Made by a program: the position numbers and the translations under genes. From Pseudomonadota bacterium (lineage in GTDB: Bacteria > Pseudomonadota > Gammaproteobacteria > Steroidobacterales > Steroidobacteraceae): a stretch of 64,000 nt of DNA. The stretch spans positions 62,001 through 126,000 of the forward strand of contig JAKAXA010000009.1 in NCBI GenBank assembly GCA_021816775.1. Direction: 5' to 3'. The notes under the pieces were generated by a model, which was not told the origin of the DNA, made no database searches, and worked only from the letters and a program-made list of their open reading frames with translations. Below are positions 45,947 to 56,143 of this stretch, piece after piece (position 1 is the first letter of the stretch; every line of letters starts with the position of its first letter).

Positions 45947-46621
45947 ATGCGACCCAAACGATCGCCGCCGGGACCGGCGGCGCCGCGGCTGCCGCGGCTG
46001 CGCAGCGCGGCGCGCAATCTGCTCATCCGCGCCCTGCGGCGCCGGCAGACGACGCGCGCATTCAGCGATCGGAAGCTCTCGGCCGAGATGCTCTCGGAGC
46101 TGCTCTGGGCGGCGTTCGGCGTGAACCGCACGCGCGGGCCGTTCGGCGACGTGGGGCGCACGGCCGCCTCCGCCAGCAATGCTCAGGAAATCGACGTCTA
46201 CGTCGCGCTGGCCGACGGCATCTATCAGTACGACGCACGGCAGCATCGCCTCGAGTTGGTCGTGCCCGGGGATCTGCGCGCGCTCGCGATCAGCCGCGGC
46301 CCATCGCGGGCCGATCCGGGTGTGAACGCGCCCGTGCGGCTGATCTACGTCGCCGACGTCGAGCGGCTCGTGCACGCGCGCGGCTTTCGGGAGCCGGGCC
46401 TGCGCGATCCGCAGGTGCAGCGCGCGTACTACTATGTGGACACGGGCCTCATCGCCGCCAACGTGTATCTGTTCGCCGCGGCCACGGGGCTTGCGGCCTG
46501 GTTCCACAATTGCAACCGTGCGGGGCTCGCGGCCCGGCTGCCGCTGCGCGAGGGGCAGCGGGTGCTGTTCGCGCAGACCGTGGGCTATCCGCCGCGGCGG
46601 CCGCGCGGAACGCGCCGATGA
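45947..46621 (+). CDS. SagB/nitroreductase-fold FMN protein
   Basis: A 224-residue nitroreductase-fold protein. RRRQTTRAFSDRKLSAEMLSELLWAAFGVNR is the FMN-binding N-terminus, ASASNAQEIDVYVALADGIYQYD the SagB-like core, and YYYVDTGLIAANVYLFAAATGLAAWF the dimer helix. Such enzymes oxidise or reduce diverse small molecules with FMN; SagB proper works on azoline peptides, but there is no such cluster here. The ATG at 45947 has GAGGTG upstream. Its stop overlaps the ATG of the decayed SDR gene. Confidence 0.82.
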   Translation: MRPKRSPPGPAAPRLPRLRSAARNLLIRALRRRQTTRAFSDRKLSAEMLSELLWAAFGVNRTRGPFGDVGRTAASASNAQEIDVYVALADGIYQYDARQHRLELVVPGDLRALAISRGPSRADPGVNAPVRLIYVADVERLVHARGFREPGLRDPQVQRAYYYVDTGLIAANVYLFAAATGLAAWFHNCNRAGLAARLPLREGQRVLFAQTVGYPPRRPRGTRR

Positions 46622-47100
46622 GGCTCGCCGGCAACACGGTGCTGATCATCTGTGGCCGCATCGAGGGGCGTCTCGAGGCCGCGCGGCGGCGCGGACGAGT
46701 TCCTCGACGGGGACAACGTGGTGCGCATCAACCTCGGGGCGCCGATCCTGCTGTCGGGCCCGATGAGGCCGCTCATCGCCGGCAGGCATCCCACCGTCAT
46801 CGTCAACCGCTGCTCGGGGCTCGGGTTCGTGCCGGCGGCCCGCATGCCCGTCTACAGCGCCACCAAGGCGGGCCTGCACGCCTTCAGGATGGCGTTGCGC
46901 CGCCAGCTGGCGCCGGCCGGCATCCAGCCGTTCGGGGTCGTGCCTCCGGCGGTCAGGACCAGGTTCAACCCCGGGGCCGCGCGCACCCGCGGCTGCAGAG
47001 CGACCTCGGGTCCGCGCAGTTCGTCGCGGAGGCGATGGCCGACCTCGAGGCGGACGTCCCGCAGTTCGACCGCCGCTTCGAGCAGATGAACGCCCCGTGA
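46618..47100 (+). pseudogene. Decayed DltE-like short-chain dehydrogenase
   Basis: The remnant starts in frame with MRLAGNTVLIICGR, where the Rossmann glycine motif expected after NTVLI is missing. After about residue 26 the similarity moves to the +1 frame: ADEFLDGDNVVRINLGAPIL, then NRCSGLGFVPAARMPVYSATKAGLHAF, which holds the SDR Tyr-x-x-x-Lys, up to about 46990. It then returns to the first frame with SAQFVAEAMADLEADVP and ends at 47100. Two frame changes and at least two internal deletions mean no full-length SDR can be made. The intact ATGA junction with the nitroreductase gene shows that it was once part of this operon. Confidence 0.8.
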
Positions 47101-47176
47101 TAGCGCCCCGCGCCTCGCCGGGCCGGGGCGCGTTGAGCCGGGTTGCCGGCGGGTATCGTGCGAGGATAATGCGGTC

Positions 47177-48520
47177 ATGAGAGCGCCGCTCACCGCGCTG
47201 ATGGTGCTGTTGGCCGCCGGTCCGGCCGCAGGGCGGGCAGCGCTGTACCCCGCCGCCGCGGCGGCCCCGTCCCCGGCGATCGGCCTCGAGCTGCGTGGGG
47301 CCATCGGGCCGGCGACCGCACGGTACGTCGTGAACGGGTTGCAGACGGCCGCCGCGCGCGGCGCGCCGTTCGTGATTCTGCGCATCGACACGCCGGGTGG
47401 CCTCGAGACCTCGATGCGCGAGATCATCAAGGCCATCCTGGCCGCGCCCATGCCCGTGGTGGGCTACGTCGCACCCTCGGGCGCGCGGGCCGCGAGCGCC
47501 GGCACGTACATTCTCTATGCCTGCCCGATCGCGGCCATGGCCCCGGCCACCAACGTCGGGGCGGCGACGCCCGTGTCCCTGGGGGGCTCCGAGCCGGCAC
47601 CGGAGTCGGGCAAGAGCGGCGCGTCTTCCGGTCCGCCGATGAGCGCCGAGCAGCGCAAGATCCTCAACGACTCCATCGCCTATATCCGCTCACTCGCCGA
47701 GCTGCGCGGACGCAACGTCAAGTGGGCCGAGCAGGCGGTGCGCGGCGCGGCCAGCCTGCCGGCCGACGATGCGCTGCGCGAGCATGTCGTCGATCTCATC
47801 GCGCCCGACCTCGCGAGCCTGCTCGGGGAGCTCAACGGCCGGACGGTCACGCTGCACGGGCACGAGGTGACGCTCGCGACCGGCGGTGTCACGGTCACCT
47901 GGCTGCGGCCGGGCTGGCGGACCCGCGTGCTCGCGGTCATCACCAATCCCATGATCGCCTACGGGCTGCTGATGATCGGCATCTGGGGGCTGATCTTCGA
48001 GGGCTTCCACCCGGGCGGCGTGCTGCCGGGGGTGGTCGGGGTGGTGGCGCTGCTGGTGGCCCTGTTCGCCTTTCAGCTGCTGCCGACCGACTTCGCGGGC
48101 CTGGCGCTGATCGCGGTCGGCTCGGCCATGATGGCCGGGGAGTTCTTCTTTCCGACCTACGGCTCGCTCGGCATCGGCGGGCTCATCGCCTTCGTGGTCG
48201 GGTCACTGGTTCTGTTCGACTCGGGAGTACCCGGCATGCACTTGAGCCGCGCCCTGATCGGGGCGATCGCCACCGTCGGAGGGCTGATCATCCTCGGGAT
48301 CGTGTATCTTGGCACCCGCGCCCTGCGCCGCCCGCCGGCGACCGGGGTGCAGGCCATGGTCGGTGGCACCGTGGAGGCGGAGGAGGATATCGCATCGAGC
48401 GGCCGGGTCCGCTACGGCGGGGAGCTGTGGAACGCGGTCGCCTCAGCGCCCCTGAGGCGGGGACAGCGGGCGCGCATCGTGAAGGTCGAGGGTCTGCAAC
48501 TGTGGGTCGAGCCGCTGTGA
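47177..48520 (+). CDS. NfeD-family membrane serine protease (long form)
   Basis: A 447-residue protein with a signal peptide, an N-terminal ClpP-like protease domain, about five membrane helices (residues ~235-385) and a C-terminal OB-fold NfeD domain (VGGTVEAEEDIASSGRVRYGGELWNAVA). The nucleophile is probably Ser107 in ARAASAGTYI and the base Lys161 in SAEQRKILNDS, as in the Pyrococcus PH1510 Ser-Lys dyad protease that cuts stomatin. The stomatin-like gene follows 25 bp later, the standard NfeD/slipin pairing for membrane quality control. Confidence 0.92.
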   Translation: MRAPLTALMVLLAAGPAAGRAALYPAAAAAPSPAIGLELRGAIGPATARYVVNGLQTAAARGAPFVILRIDTPGGLETSMREIIKAILAAPMPVVGYVAPSGARAASAGTYILYACPIAAMAPATNVGAATPVSLGGSEPAPESGKSGASSGPPMSAEQRKILNDSIAYIRSLAELRGRNVKWAEQAVRGAASLPADDALREHVVDLIAPDLASLLGELNGRTVTLHGHEVTLATGGVTVTWLRPGWRTRVLAVITNPMIAYGLLMIGIWGLIFEGFHPGGVLPGVVGVVALLVALFAFQLLPTDFAGLALIAVGSAMMAGEFFFPTYGSLGIGGLIAFVVGSLVLFDSGVPGMHLSRALIGAIATVGGLIILGIVYLGTRALRRPPATGVQAMVGGTVEAEEDIASSGRVRYGGELWNAVASAPLRRGQRARIVKVEGLQLWVEPL

Positions 48521-48545
48521 GGCGCAGTGCCGCGGGGAGGGTCTC

Positions 48546-49307
48546 ATGCCGTATTTCCTGATCGTCGTCGTCGTGTTGATCGCGCTGCTCGTGTTCAGCG
48601 CCGTGCGGGTGCTGAACGAGTACGAGCGCGCGGTCATGTTCACCCTGGGGCGCTTCACGGGCATCCGCGGCCCCGGCATCATCATCCTGTGGCCGATCAT
48701 CCAGCGCATGAGCAAGGTGGATCTGAGGGTCATCGTGCTCAACGTGCCGAAGCAGGACGTCATCACGCGTGACAACGTGTCGGTGAAGGTGAACGCGGTG
48801 GTCTACTTCCGCATCGTCGATCCGAGCAAGGCCATCATCCAGGTGGCCAACGCCTGGGAGGCCACCAGCCAGGTCGCACAGACCACGCTGCGCTCGGTGC
48901 TCGGGCAGCACGAGATGGACGATCTGCTCGCGCAGCGCGATAAGCTCAACGCCGACATCCAGCAGATCCTGGATGAGAGCACCGAGGCGTGGGGCATCAA
49001 GGTGGCCAATGTCGAGCTCAAGGACGTCGATCTCGATGAGACGATGGTCCGCGCCATGGCCCGCCAGGCCGAGGCCGAGCGCAACCGTCGCGCCAAGGTG
49101 ATCAACGCCGAAGGCGAGCGCCAGGCGGCGCAGACGCTGGTCGAGGCCGCCAAGCTGCTCGCGCAGCAGTCGAGCGCGCTGCAGCTGCGCTATCTGCAGA
49201 CGCTCGCGGACATCTCGCACGACAAGTCCCAGCTCATCATCTTCCCGCTGCCGCTCGATCTCATCGGGCCGCTGATCGGCCGCGGCGGCACGCCGCCGCA
49301 GACCTGA
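48546..49307 (+). CDS. SPFH/stomatin-like slipin
   Basis: A 253-residue protein with one N-terminal membrane helix (YFLIVVVVLIALLVFSAV), then an SPFH domain: LNEYERAVMFTLGRFTGIRGPGI, RDNVSVKVNAVVYFRIVDPSKAI, TTLRSVLGQHEMDDLL, WGIKVANVELKDVDL. The C-terminal coiled-coil is AEAERNRRAKVINAEGERQAAQTL. It should oligomerise in the inner membrane and serve as partner or substrate of the NfeD protease encoded just upstream. Confidence 0.94.
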   Translation: MPYFLIVVVVLIALLVFSAVRVLNEYERAVMFTLGRFTGIRGPGIIILWPIIQRMSKVDLRVIVLNVPKQDVITRDNVSVKVNAVVYFRIVDPSKAIIQVANAWEATSQVAQTTLRSVLGQHEMDDLLAQRDKLNADIQQILDESTEAWGIKVANVELKDVDLDETMVRAMARQAEAERNRRAKVINAEGERQAAQTLVEAAKLLAQQSSALQLRYLQTLADISHDKSQLIIFPLPLDLIGPLIGRGGTPPQT

Positions 49308-49313
49308 GCCGCG

Positions 49314-49733
49314 ATGGCGCGGGACGCATCGCTTGCGCGCGTGCCGGTCGTGGCCGGCGCGCTGCTGCTGGCGCTGGCCACGATCGCCGGCGCGCTCGGC
49401 GCGCATGCGCTGCCCGCCGCCTGGTCGGCCCAACAGGTGCGCATCTTCGACATCGCCGTGCGCTACCAGTTCTTCCAGTCGTTGGGGCTGCTCGCGATGG
49501 GCGCGTGGCTCGCCACCCGCGATCTGCAGTCGATGCCGTCGGAGCGGCGGCTGAGCGTGCAGCGCTGCCGCGCGGCGACGACGGCGCTGCTCGTCGGCAC
49601 CGTGTTGTTTTCCGGCAGTCTCTACGCCCTGAGTCTGCAGGCGCCTCGCTGGGTGGGCTTTCTCACCCCCGTCGGCGGGGCGCTGATGATCGTGGCGTGG
49701 GCCGTGTTCGCCCTGCAAGCCTGGCGGAGCTGA
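49314..49733 (+). CDS. DUF423 membrane protein (YgdD-like)
   Basis: A 139-residue protein with four hydrophobic helices and the family motif GALLLALATIAGALGAHAL near residue 15, then VRYQFFQSLGLLAMGAWLA, LLVGTVLFSGSLYAL and VGFLTPVGGALMIVAWAVFAL. This is the DUF423/YgdD family of small inner-membrane proteins of unknown role. It starts 6 bp after the slipin stop and precedes hrpB by 9 bp, so all may be one transcript. Confidence 0.88.
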   Translation: MARDASLARVPVVAGALLLALATIAGALGAHALPAAWSAQQVRIFDIAVRYQFFQSLGLLAMGAWLATRDLQSMPSERRLSVQRCRAATTALLVGTVLFSGSLYALSLQAPRWVGFLTPVGGALMIVAWAVFALQAWRS

Positions 49734-49742
49734 CCGCAGCCG

Positions 49743-52277
49743 GTGGCGAGCGATTCGGGTCTGCCCATCGATGCGGCGTTGCCGGCGTTGCGCGCGGCGC
49801 TGGCCGCGCACGACTCGGTGGTCCTGACGGCGCCGCCGGGAGCGGGCAAGAGCACCGTCGTGCCGTTGGTTCTGCTCGCCGAGGGCTGGGCACGCGACAG
49901 ACGCATCCTGATGCTCGAGCCGCGGCGGCTGGCGGCGCGCGCCGTGGCCGAGCGCATGGCGCGCACGCTCGGGGAGCCGGTCGGGCGCACCGTCGGGTAC
50001 CGCATGCGGCGCGACACCCGGGTCTCGAAGGACACTCGCCTGGAGGTGCTCACCGAAGGCGTGCTGACCCGCATGCTGCAGAGCGATCCGGCGCTGGAGG
50101 GCGTCGCGGCGGTGCTCTTCGATGAGTTTCACGAACGGAGCCTGCAGGCCGATCTGGCGCTGGCGCTGGCGCTCGATGCGCGTGAGACGCTGGCCGCGGA
50201 CCTGAGGATCCTCATCATGTCCGCGACGATCGAGGCCGAAGGCGTCGCCGCGCTGCTTGGCGGGGCTCCGGTTGTGCGCGCCGCCGGCCGGATCTTTCCC
50301 GTCGAGACGCGCTATGCGGGAACGGGCGCGCCGCCGCTGCCCGATGGCGCGCCGCGCGGCACGCCGAGTCCGGAACAGTGCCTCGCACGGCTGGTGCTGC
50401 GGGCGCTCGAGGAGACTCATGGCGACGTGCTGGTGTTTCTGCCGGGCGCGCGCGAGATCCGGCGCGTCGCGGAGCTGCTCGAGGGCGCCGGCGCCGCCGC
50501 CCGCGTCCTGCCGCTCTACGGCGATCTGCCCGCCGCGGCGCAGGATGCCGCCCTGACTCCCGCGGCCGGCCTCCGGCGCGTCGTGCTCGCCACCAACATC
50601 GCCGAGACCAGCCTGACACTCGAGGGGGTGCGCGTGGTCGTCGACTCCGGGCTGGTGCGCCGCCTGCGGTTCGATCCGAACACGGGCATGAGCCGTCTCG
50701 AGCTCGAGCGCATCTCGCGCGCCTCCGCCGAGCAGCGCCAGGGCCGCGCGGGACGCCTCGAGGCGGGCGTGTGCTACCGCCTCTGGAGCGAAGCCGCGCA
50801 CCGCGCGCTCGCCCCATTCACCCCACCCGAGATCCTCGAGGCGGATCTGGCGCCGCTCGCGCTCGAACTGTCCCGCTGGGGGGTGCGCGACGCCGCGGCC
50901 CTCAAGTGGCTCGATCCGCCGCCGCTGGCGCTGCTGGAGAGCGCCCGCGCTCTGCTCGAGCGGCTCGGTGCGCTCGATGCCCTCGGGCGCATCACGGCCC
51001 ACGGCCGTGAGATGGCCGGCCTCGCCGTCCACCCGCGTCTGGCGCACATGCTGCTGCGCGCGCGGGAGCTCGGCGCTGTGCCGCTCGCGGTGGATCTGGC
51101 CGCGCTGCTCTCGGAGCGCGATCTGCTGCGCGGGCTCTCGGGGGGGCGGGATGCCGATATCCGCACCCGTCTGGAGATTCTGCGCGGGGAAAGCCGTGCC
51201 AGTGACGCCGATCGCGTTGCGCTGCAGGCCGCACGGGCGCAATCGCGCGAACTCATGCGCCAGCTCGAACGCGCCGCCGGACCCCGCGTGGATGCGCGGA
51301 CCGCTTCGGTCGGGACGCTGCTCGCACTCGCATTCCCGGACCGCATCGGCGCATTGCGGCCCGGCGGCGAGGGACGCTACACCCTCGCCAATGGCCGCGG
51401 CGCGCATTTCGCGCAGGCGCAAAGCCTCGCGCGCCAGGCGCTCATCGTCGCGGTCGACCTGGATGACCACGAGCGCGATGCGCGCATCCTGCTCGCCGCG
51501 CCGCTCGAGCGCGGCGCCCTGGAAGCGGTGGTGCCCGAGCGGCTCGAGTGGCGCGAGACGGTCGAGTGGAGCCGGCGCGAGCAGGCGGTGCTGGCGCGGC
51601 GCGAGCTGCGGCTCGATCAGCTGCTGCTCGAGACGCGGCCGCTCGCCGAGCCGCCCGCGCAGCGCGCGCTCGAGGCGATGCTCGCGGGCGTGCGCGAGCT
51701 CGGCATTGCGGCGCTGCCATGGGACCGCGACACACGCGACCTGCAGGCACGTGTCGCATTCGTGCGCCATCTCGGCAGCCCGTACGCCGCCTGGCCCGAT
51801 CTGTCGGACGAAGCGCTTGCCGAGGGGCTCGGGACCTGGCTCGCCCCGTGGCTCGCGGGACTGACCCGCCGCGAGCACCTGGCGCGGCTGCCGCTCGCCG
51901 AGGCGCTGCGGTCGCGGTTGGGTTGGGAGAGGGAACGCGAGCTCGATGCGCTGGCGCCGACGCATCTGGCCGTGCCCAGCGGCTCGCGCATCCGCGTCGA
52001 TTACCTCGATGAGAGCGCGCCGGCGGTGGCGGTGCGCCTGCAGGAGGTGTTCGGGCTGGCCGCGACGCCGCGTCTCGGCGGCGGCCGGGTGCCGGTCACC
52101 TTCAAACTGCTCTCGCCGGCGCACCGGCCGGTGCAGGTGACCCGGGACCTCGAGAGCTTCTGGCGCCGCGGCTACGCCGAGGTGCGCAAGGATCTGCGCG
52201 GCCGCTATCCGAAGCATCACTGGCCGGAGGATCCGCTCGCGGCCGAGCCCGTGCGGGGCGTGCGGCGGCGGCCCTGA
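49743..52277 (+). CDS. hrpB: ATP-dependent DExH helicase HrpB
   Basis: An 844-residue superfamily 2 DEAH/RHA-type helicase. Motif I is LTAPPGAGKST (near residue 29), Ia MLEPRRLAARAVAERMA, II VLFDEFHERSLQADL (DExH form), III IMSATIEAEG, IV/V VLATNIAETSLTLEGVRVVVDSG and VI QRQGRAGRLEAGVCYRLW. The C-terminal HrpB domain ends with GYAEVRKDLRGRYPKHHWPEDP, a hallmark of HrpB. The start codon is GTG. HrpB's cellular role in proteobacteria is still unclear; RNA processing is assumed from the family. Confidence 0.95.
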   Translation: MASDSGLPIDAALPALRAALAAHDSVVLTAPPGAGKSTVVPLVLLAEGWARDRRILMLEPRRLAARAVAERMARTLGEPVGRTVGYRMRRDTRVSKDTRLEVLTEGVLTRMLQSDPALEGVAAVLFDEFHERSLQADLALALALDARETLAADLRILIMSATIEAEGVAALLGGAPVVRAAGRIFPVETRYAGTGAPPLPDGAPRGTPSPEQCLARLVLRALEETHGDVLVFLPGAREIRRVAELLEGAGAAARVLPLYGDLPAAAQDAALTPAAGLRRVVLATNIAETSLTLEGVRVVVDSGLVRRLRFDPNTGMSRLELERISRASAEQRQGRAGRLEAGVCYRLWSEAAHRALAPFTPPEILEADLAPLALELSRWGVRDAAALKWLDPPPLALLESARALLERLGALDALGRITAHGREMAGLAVHPRLAHMLLRARELGAVPLAVDLAALLSERDLLRGLSGGRDADIRTRLEILRGESRASDADRVALQAARAQSRELMRQLERAAGPRVDARTASVGTLLALAFPDRIGALRPGGEGRYTLANGRGAHFAQAQSLARQALIVAVDLDDHERDARILLAAPLERGALEAVVPERLEWRETVEWSRREQAVLARRELRLDQLLLETRPLAEPPAQRALEAMLAGVRELGIAALPWDRDTRDLQARVAFVRHLGSPYAAWPDLSDEALAEGLGTWLAPWLAGLTRREHLARLPLAEALRSRLGWERERELDALAPTHLAVPSGSRIRVDYLDESAPAVAVRLQEVFGLAATPRLGGGRVPVTFKLLSPAHRPVQVTRDLESFWRRGYAEVRKDLRGRYPKHHWPEDPLAAEPVRGVRRRP

Positions 52278-52334
52278 GCCGGTACACTGCACCTCCAACA
52301 TCACCCCAGCCGTGCACCGCTCAGCCAGGGATAC

Positions 52335-53081
52335 ATGACGACACAGAGAGCCGAGGCCGCCGCCGCGCCGGCCATCGACATCCGTTTCGGGCAGGTCGGC
52401 CTGATTCAGGTGCTCATCTGGACGACCGACCCGGGCGCCATTCTCGATGAGCTGACCGGGCGGGTGGCCACGGCGCCGAAGTTCTTCCAGCGCACGGCGG
52501 TGTCGCTCGACGTCGGGCCGCTCGGCCGCGAGCCCTCGGTCGAGCAGATGCGCGGCGTGCTCGAGGCGGTGCGGCGCGCCGGCATGTGCCCGGTGGGCCT
52601 CTCGAGCGGCGCGGCGGCCGCGCAGGCGCTCACCCAGCCGCTCGGTCTGCCGCTGCTGCCGCCTTTTCGCGAGTTTCAGCCGCCCGCCGAGGCCCTGGGG
52701 GGCGCGCTGCGCGTCGAGCCGGTGCCGGCGCAAGCCGAGCCCGCCGGTGCGCTGGCCCAGGTGCATGCCCAGCCGGTGCGCTCCGGCCAGCGGCTGTACG
52801 GGCGCGGGCGCGACCTGGTGGTGACCGCCATGGTCGGCGCCGGGGCGGAGGTGATCGCCGACGGCTGCGTGCACGTGTACGGCGCGCTGCGCGGCCGGGC
52901 GGTGGCCGGGGCGCGCGGCGAGACGGCCGCGCGCGTGTTCTGCCAGGAATTCCACGCGGAGCTGGTGTCGATCGCCGGCGTGTTCCGTGTCTTCGAGACG
53001 TTGCCGCCGGAACTCGCGGGAAAACCCGTGCAGGCGTGGCTGGATGGCGACGCCTTGCGTTTCGAGCGGTTGGGCGCTTGA
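52335..53081 (+). CDS. minC: Septum site-determining protein MinC
   Basis: A 248-residue FtsZ antagonist. The N-terminal domain (residues ~12-105, with PKFFQRTAVSLDVGPL) inhibits FtsZ assembly; the C-terminal beta-helix (~145-245) binds MinD and has VRSGQRLYGRGRDLVVTAMVGAGAEVIADGCVHVYGALRGRAVAGA, here abbreviated by its key part GAEVIADGCVHVYGALRG. A Pro/Ala linker joins them. Starts at the ATG at 52335, 57 bp after hrpB, and heads the minCDE operon. Confidence 0.95.
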   Translation: MTTQRAEAAAAPAIDIRFGQVGLIQVLIWTTDPGAILDELTGRVATAPKFFQRTAVSLDVGPLGREPSVEQMRGVLEAVRRAGMCPVGLSSGAAAAQALTQPLGLPLLPPFREFQPPAEALGGALRVEPVPAQAEPAGALAQVHAQPVRSGQRLYGRGRDLVVTAMVGAGAEVIADGCVHVYGALRGRAVAGARGETAARVFCQEFHAELVSIAGVFRVFETLPPELAGKPVQAWLDGDALRFERLGA

Positions 53082-53120
53082 GTGCGCGCAGCGCTGTCAA
53101 CCTGATTCGAGGAGCGACCT

Positions 53121-53933
53121 TTGACTGAAATCATCGTGGTGACCTCCGGCAAGGGCGGGGTCGGCAAGACCACTACTTCGGCCAGCCTGGCCTGCGGACT
53201 GGCCCGCCGCGGCAAGCGCGTGGCGGTGATCGACTTCGACATCGGCCTGCGCAACCTCGACCTCATCATGGGGTGCGAGCGGCGCGTGGTGTACGATTTC
53301 GTCAACGTCATCAACGGCGAGTGCGTGCTGAAGCAGGCGCTGATCAAGGACAAGCGTCTCGAGACGCTGCACGTGCTGGCCGCCTCGCAGACGCGCGACA
53401 AGGACGCGCTCACCGAGGAGGGCGTGCGCCGCGTGCTCGATGAGCTCATTGCCGAGGAGTTCGACTACATCATCTGCGACTCGCCCGCCGGCATCGAGAA
53501 GGGCGCTCATCTGGCAATGTATTTCGCCGACCGCGCGGTGGTGGTGGTCAACCCGGAAGTCTCCTCGGTGCGCGATTCCGACCGGATCCTAGGGCTGCTC
53601 GCGAGCAAGACCCATCGCTCCGCCAACGGCAACGGGGGCGTGAAGGAGCACCTGCTGCTCACCCGCTACAACCCGCGGCGCGTGGCGAACGGCGAGATGC
53701 TGAGCGTCGGGGACATCAAGGAGATCCTCGGGCTCGATGTGATCGGCGTGATCCCGGAGTCGCCCGACGTGCTAGCCGCCTCCAACGCCGGCGTGCCCGT
53801 GATTCTCAACGACGACAGCGATGCGGCGAGCGCCTACGACGATGCGGTGGCCCGCCTGCTCGGCGAGGAGCTGCCGCTCAGATTCCTCGAAGAACCCAAG
53901 CGCGGCTTCTTCGCGCGCGTGTTCGGAGGCTGA
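53121..53933 (+). CDS. minD: Septum site-determining ATPase MinD
   Basis: A 270-residue membrane-associated ATPase that carries MinC to the cell poles. The deviant Walker [11 protein letters not shown] includes Lys11 and Lys16; other blocks are [23 protein letters not shown] and [18 protein letters not shown]. The C-terminal amphipathic membrane helix is [17 protein letters not shown]. The start codon is TTG at 53121 with GAGGAG six bases upstream. Confidence 0.97.
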   Translation: MTEIIVVTSGKGGVGKTTTSASLACGLARRGKRVAVIDFDIGLRNLDLIMGCERRVVYDFVNVINGECVLKQALIKDKRLETLHVLAASQTRDKDALTEEGVRRVLDELIAEEFDYIICDSPAGIEKGAHLAMYFADRAVVVVNPEVSSVRDSDRILGLLASKTHRSANGNGGVKEHLLLTRYNPRRVANGEMLSVGDIKEILGLDVIGVIPESPDVLAASNAGVPVILNDDSDAASAYDDAVARLLGEELPLRFLEEPKRGFFARVFGG

Positions 53934-53934
53934 T

Positions 53935-54192
53935 ATGGGCCTGTTGGCAATGTTTCGCAGCAAGCCCACCTCGGCGAGCATCGCCAAGGAGCGCCTGCGC
54001 ATCATCGTGGCGCAGGAGAGAGGCGGGCGCGGCGGTCCGGACTATCTGCCACTGCTCAGGCGCGAGCTCCTGCAGGTGATCCACAAGTACGTCAACGTGG
54101 ACCCGGAAGCGGTGCAGATCAACCTCGAGCGCGAGGCCGGACACGAGGTCCTGGAGTTCAGCGTGGCGTTGCCGGAGAAGCCGGGCGCCTGA
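53935..54192 (+). CDS. minE: Cell division topological specificity factor MinE
   Basis: An 85-residue protein that stimulates MinD ATPase and drives pole-to-pole oscillation. It has the N-terminal membrane/anti-MinCD helix ([23 protein letters not shown]) and the dimerisation domain ([25 protein letters not shown]). The ATG lies one base after the minD stop. The frame is open further upstream inside minD but that part is not used. Converges on edd; the 120-base gap between them shows no clear terminator. Confidence 0.96.
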   Translation: MGLLAMFRSKPTSASIAKERLRIIVAQERGGRGGPDYLPLLRRELLQVIHKYVNVDPEAVQINLEREAGHEVLEFSVALPEKPGA

Positions 54193-54312
54193 GCGGCGCC
54201 ACGCGTTGATGTGCGTTCAGGCCGCGCCCCGTCGCACCGGCATTCGGCAGCGTCGGATGGCTCGACCGCCCGCTGCGGTGGAACCGTGCCCGCCCCGGCC
54301 CGGGGCCGCACC

Positions 54313-56136
54313 TCAGCACACTCCGCCGCCCTGTTCCGCCGGCGCAGCATGCGTGCGGAACAGGCCGAACAGCTCCCGGCCCATGCCGAACGCGTTGCCG
54401 GACAGATCGGCGCTCGCGTTCTCGCGCCCGTTCCATTTCTCCTCGCTCACCTGCGCCTCGAGCACGCCGGTGCGGCTGTCGAGACGGATGACGTCCCCGT
54501 CGCGAATCCTGCCGATGGGGCCGCCGCAGACCGCCTCGGGCGTCAGATGGATCGCGGCCGGCACCACGCCCGAGGCGCCGGACATGCGCCCGTCGGTGAC
54601 GAGCCCCACCCGATGGCCCTTGCTCTGCAGCGAGGTGAGCGCCGGCGTCAGTCCGTGCAGCTCGGGCATGCCGTTGGCGCGCGGCCCCTGGAAGCGCACG
54701 ACTACCACCACGTCGCGGGCCAGCTCGCCCTGCTTGAACGCGTGCAGCACCTCTTCCTGACTGTGGAACACCCGGGCCGGCGCCTCCACCGAGCGGTGCT
54801 CGGGCTTGACCGCCGAGACCTTGATCACGGCGCGCCCCAGATTGCCCTTGAGCAGCTTCAGCCCGCCATCGCCGCTGAACGGATCGGTCACGCGCCGCAG
54901 CACTTCCCGGTCGCCGCTGTTGGCCGGCGAGTCCCGCCAGGCGAGCCCCTCGTTCGAGAGCCACGGCTCCTGCGCGTAGCGCGCGAGGCCGGGACCGGCG
55001 ACGGTGAGCACGTCGCTGTGCATCAGACCGGCCCCGAGGAGCTCCCGCACCAGCAAGCCCATGCCGCCGGCGGCATGGAAGTGGTTCACGTCCGCGCTGC
55101 CGTTCGGATAGATGCGCGCGAGCAGCGGCACGACCTCCGAGAGTGCGCTGAAGTCGTCCCAGTCGACGAGCAGGCCGGCGGCCCTGGCGATGGCGACGAT
55201 GTGCAGCGTGTGGTTGGTGGAGCCGCCGGTGGCGAGCAGTCCCGCGACGGCGTTGACGATGCTGCGCTCATCGAGCACGTGCGCGAGCGGCAGGTATTCC
55301 TCGCCGAGGGCGGTGATGCGGGCCGCGCGGCGCGCGGCCGCGGCGGTCAACGAGTCGCGCAGCGGCGTGTTCGGCGGCACGAATGCGCTGCCCGGCAGGT
55401 GCAGCCCCATCACCTCCATCAGCATCTGGTTGCTGTTGGCGGTGCCGTAGAACGTGCAGGTGCCGGCCGAGTGATAACTGTCGGCTTCCGACTGCAGCAG
55501 CGCCTCGCGCCCGACCTTGCCCTCGGCGAACAGTTGGCGGATGCGCGCCTTCTCCTTGTTGGGCAGTCCCGAGGTCATGGGGCCCGCAGGCACGAATATC
55601 GTCGGCAGCTGCCCGAAGGCGAGCGCCCCGATCAGCAGGCCCGGCACGATCTTGTCGCACACACCCAGGCACAGTGTCGCATCGAACATGCCGTGCGAGA
55701 GCGCGACGCCGGTCGCCATCGCGATCACGTCGCGGCTGAACAGCGACAGCTCCATGCCCGGCTGGCCCTGCGTGACCCCGTCGCACATGGCGGGCACGCC
55801 GCCGGCGACCTGCGCGGTGGCGTGCGCCTCGCGCGCCGCCTGGCGAATGAGTCCCGGGAAGCGCTCAAACGGCTGATGGGCCGAGAGCATGTCGTTGTAT
55901 GCGGTGACGATGCCGAGATTGGCGCCACGCAGCGCCTTCAGCGCCTCCTTGTCGGCGGCGCTCGAGGCGGCGAAGCCATGCGCGAGATTGGTGCAGGAGA
56001 GGCGCGTGCGCGCCGGTCCGCGGGCCTGGCCCCGCATGCGCTCCAGATAGGCGGCCCGGGTGTCGAGGCTGCGCTCACGGATGCGTTCCGTGACCTCTCG
56101 AACGCGCGGGTTCAGCGGCGTGGGCGTCTCGGTCAT
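54313..56136 (-). CDS. edd: Phosphogluconate dehydratase (Entner-Doudoroff)
   Basis: Iron-sulfur dehydratase that converts 6-phosphogluconate to KDPG. The 607-residue protein carries [66 protein letters not shown] and [16 protein letters not shown] with the cluster cysteines, and [12 protein letters not shown] near the end, the IlvD/Edd signature. Size and [11 protein letters not shown] favour Edd over IlvD. No eda gene is adjacent. Gene lies 7 bp downstream of yggX. Confidence 0.95.
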   Translation of the reverse strand: MTETPTPLNPRVREVTERIRERSLDTRAAYLERMRGQARGPARTRLSCTNLAHGFAASSAADKEALKALRGANLGIVTAYNDMLSAHQPFERFPGLIRQAAREAHATAQVAGGVPAMCDGVTQGQPGMELSLFSRDVIAMATGVALSHGMFDATLCLGVCDKIVPGLLIGALAFGQLPTIFVPAGPMTSGLPNKEKARIRQLFAEGKVGREALLQSEADSYHSAGTCTFYGTANSNQMLMEVMGLHLPGSAFVPPNTPLRDSLTAAAARRAARITALGEEYLPLAHVLDERSIVNAVAGLLATGGSTNHTLHIVAIARAAGLLVDWDDFSALSEVVPLLARIYPNGSADVNHFHAAGGMGLLVRELLGAGLMHSDVLTVAGPGLARYAQEPWLSNEGLAWRDSPANSGDREVLRRVTDPFSGDGGLKLLKGNLGRAVIKVSAVKPEHRSVEAPARVFHSQEEVLHAFKQGELARDVVVVVRFQGPRANGMPELHGLTPALTSLQSKGHRVGLVTDGRMSGASGVVPAAIHLTPEAVCGGPIGRIRDGDVIRLDSRTGVLEAQVSEEKWNGRENASADLSGNAFGMGRELFGLFRTHAAPAEQGGGVC

Positions 56137-56143
56137 GGGTCGG

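Noticed and set aside
48288-52955. 1,555-codon open frame on the minus strand
   Set aside because: It runs antisense to nfeD, slipin, DUF423, hrpB and minC, all of which have clear motifs. It is an artefact of strong third-position GC bias; its product is Arg/Ala/His-rich with no family motifs.
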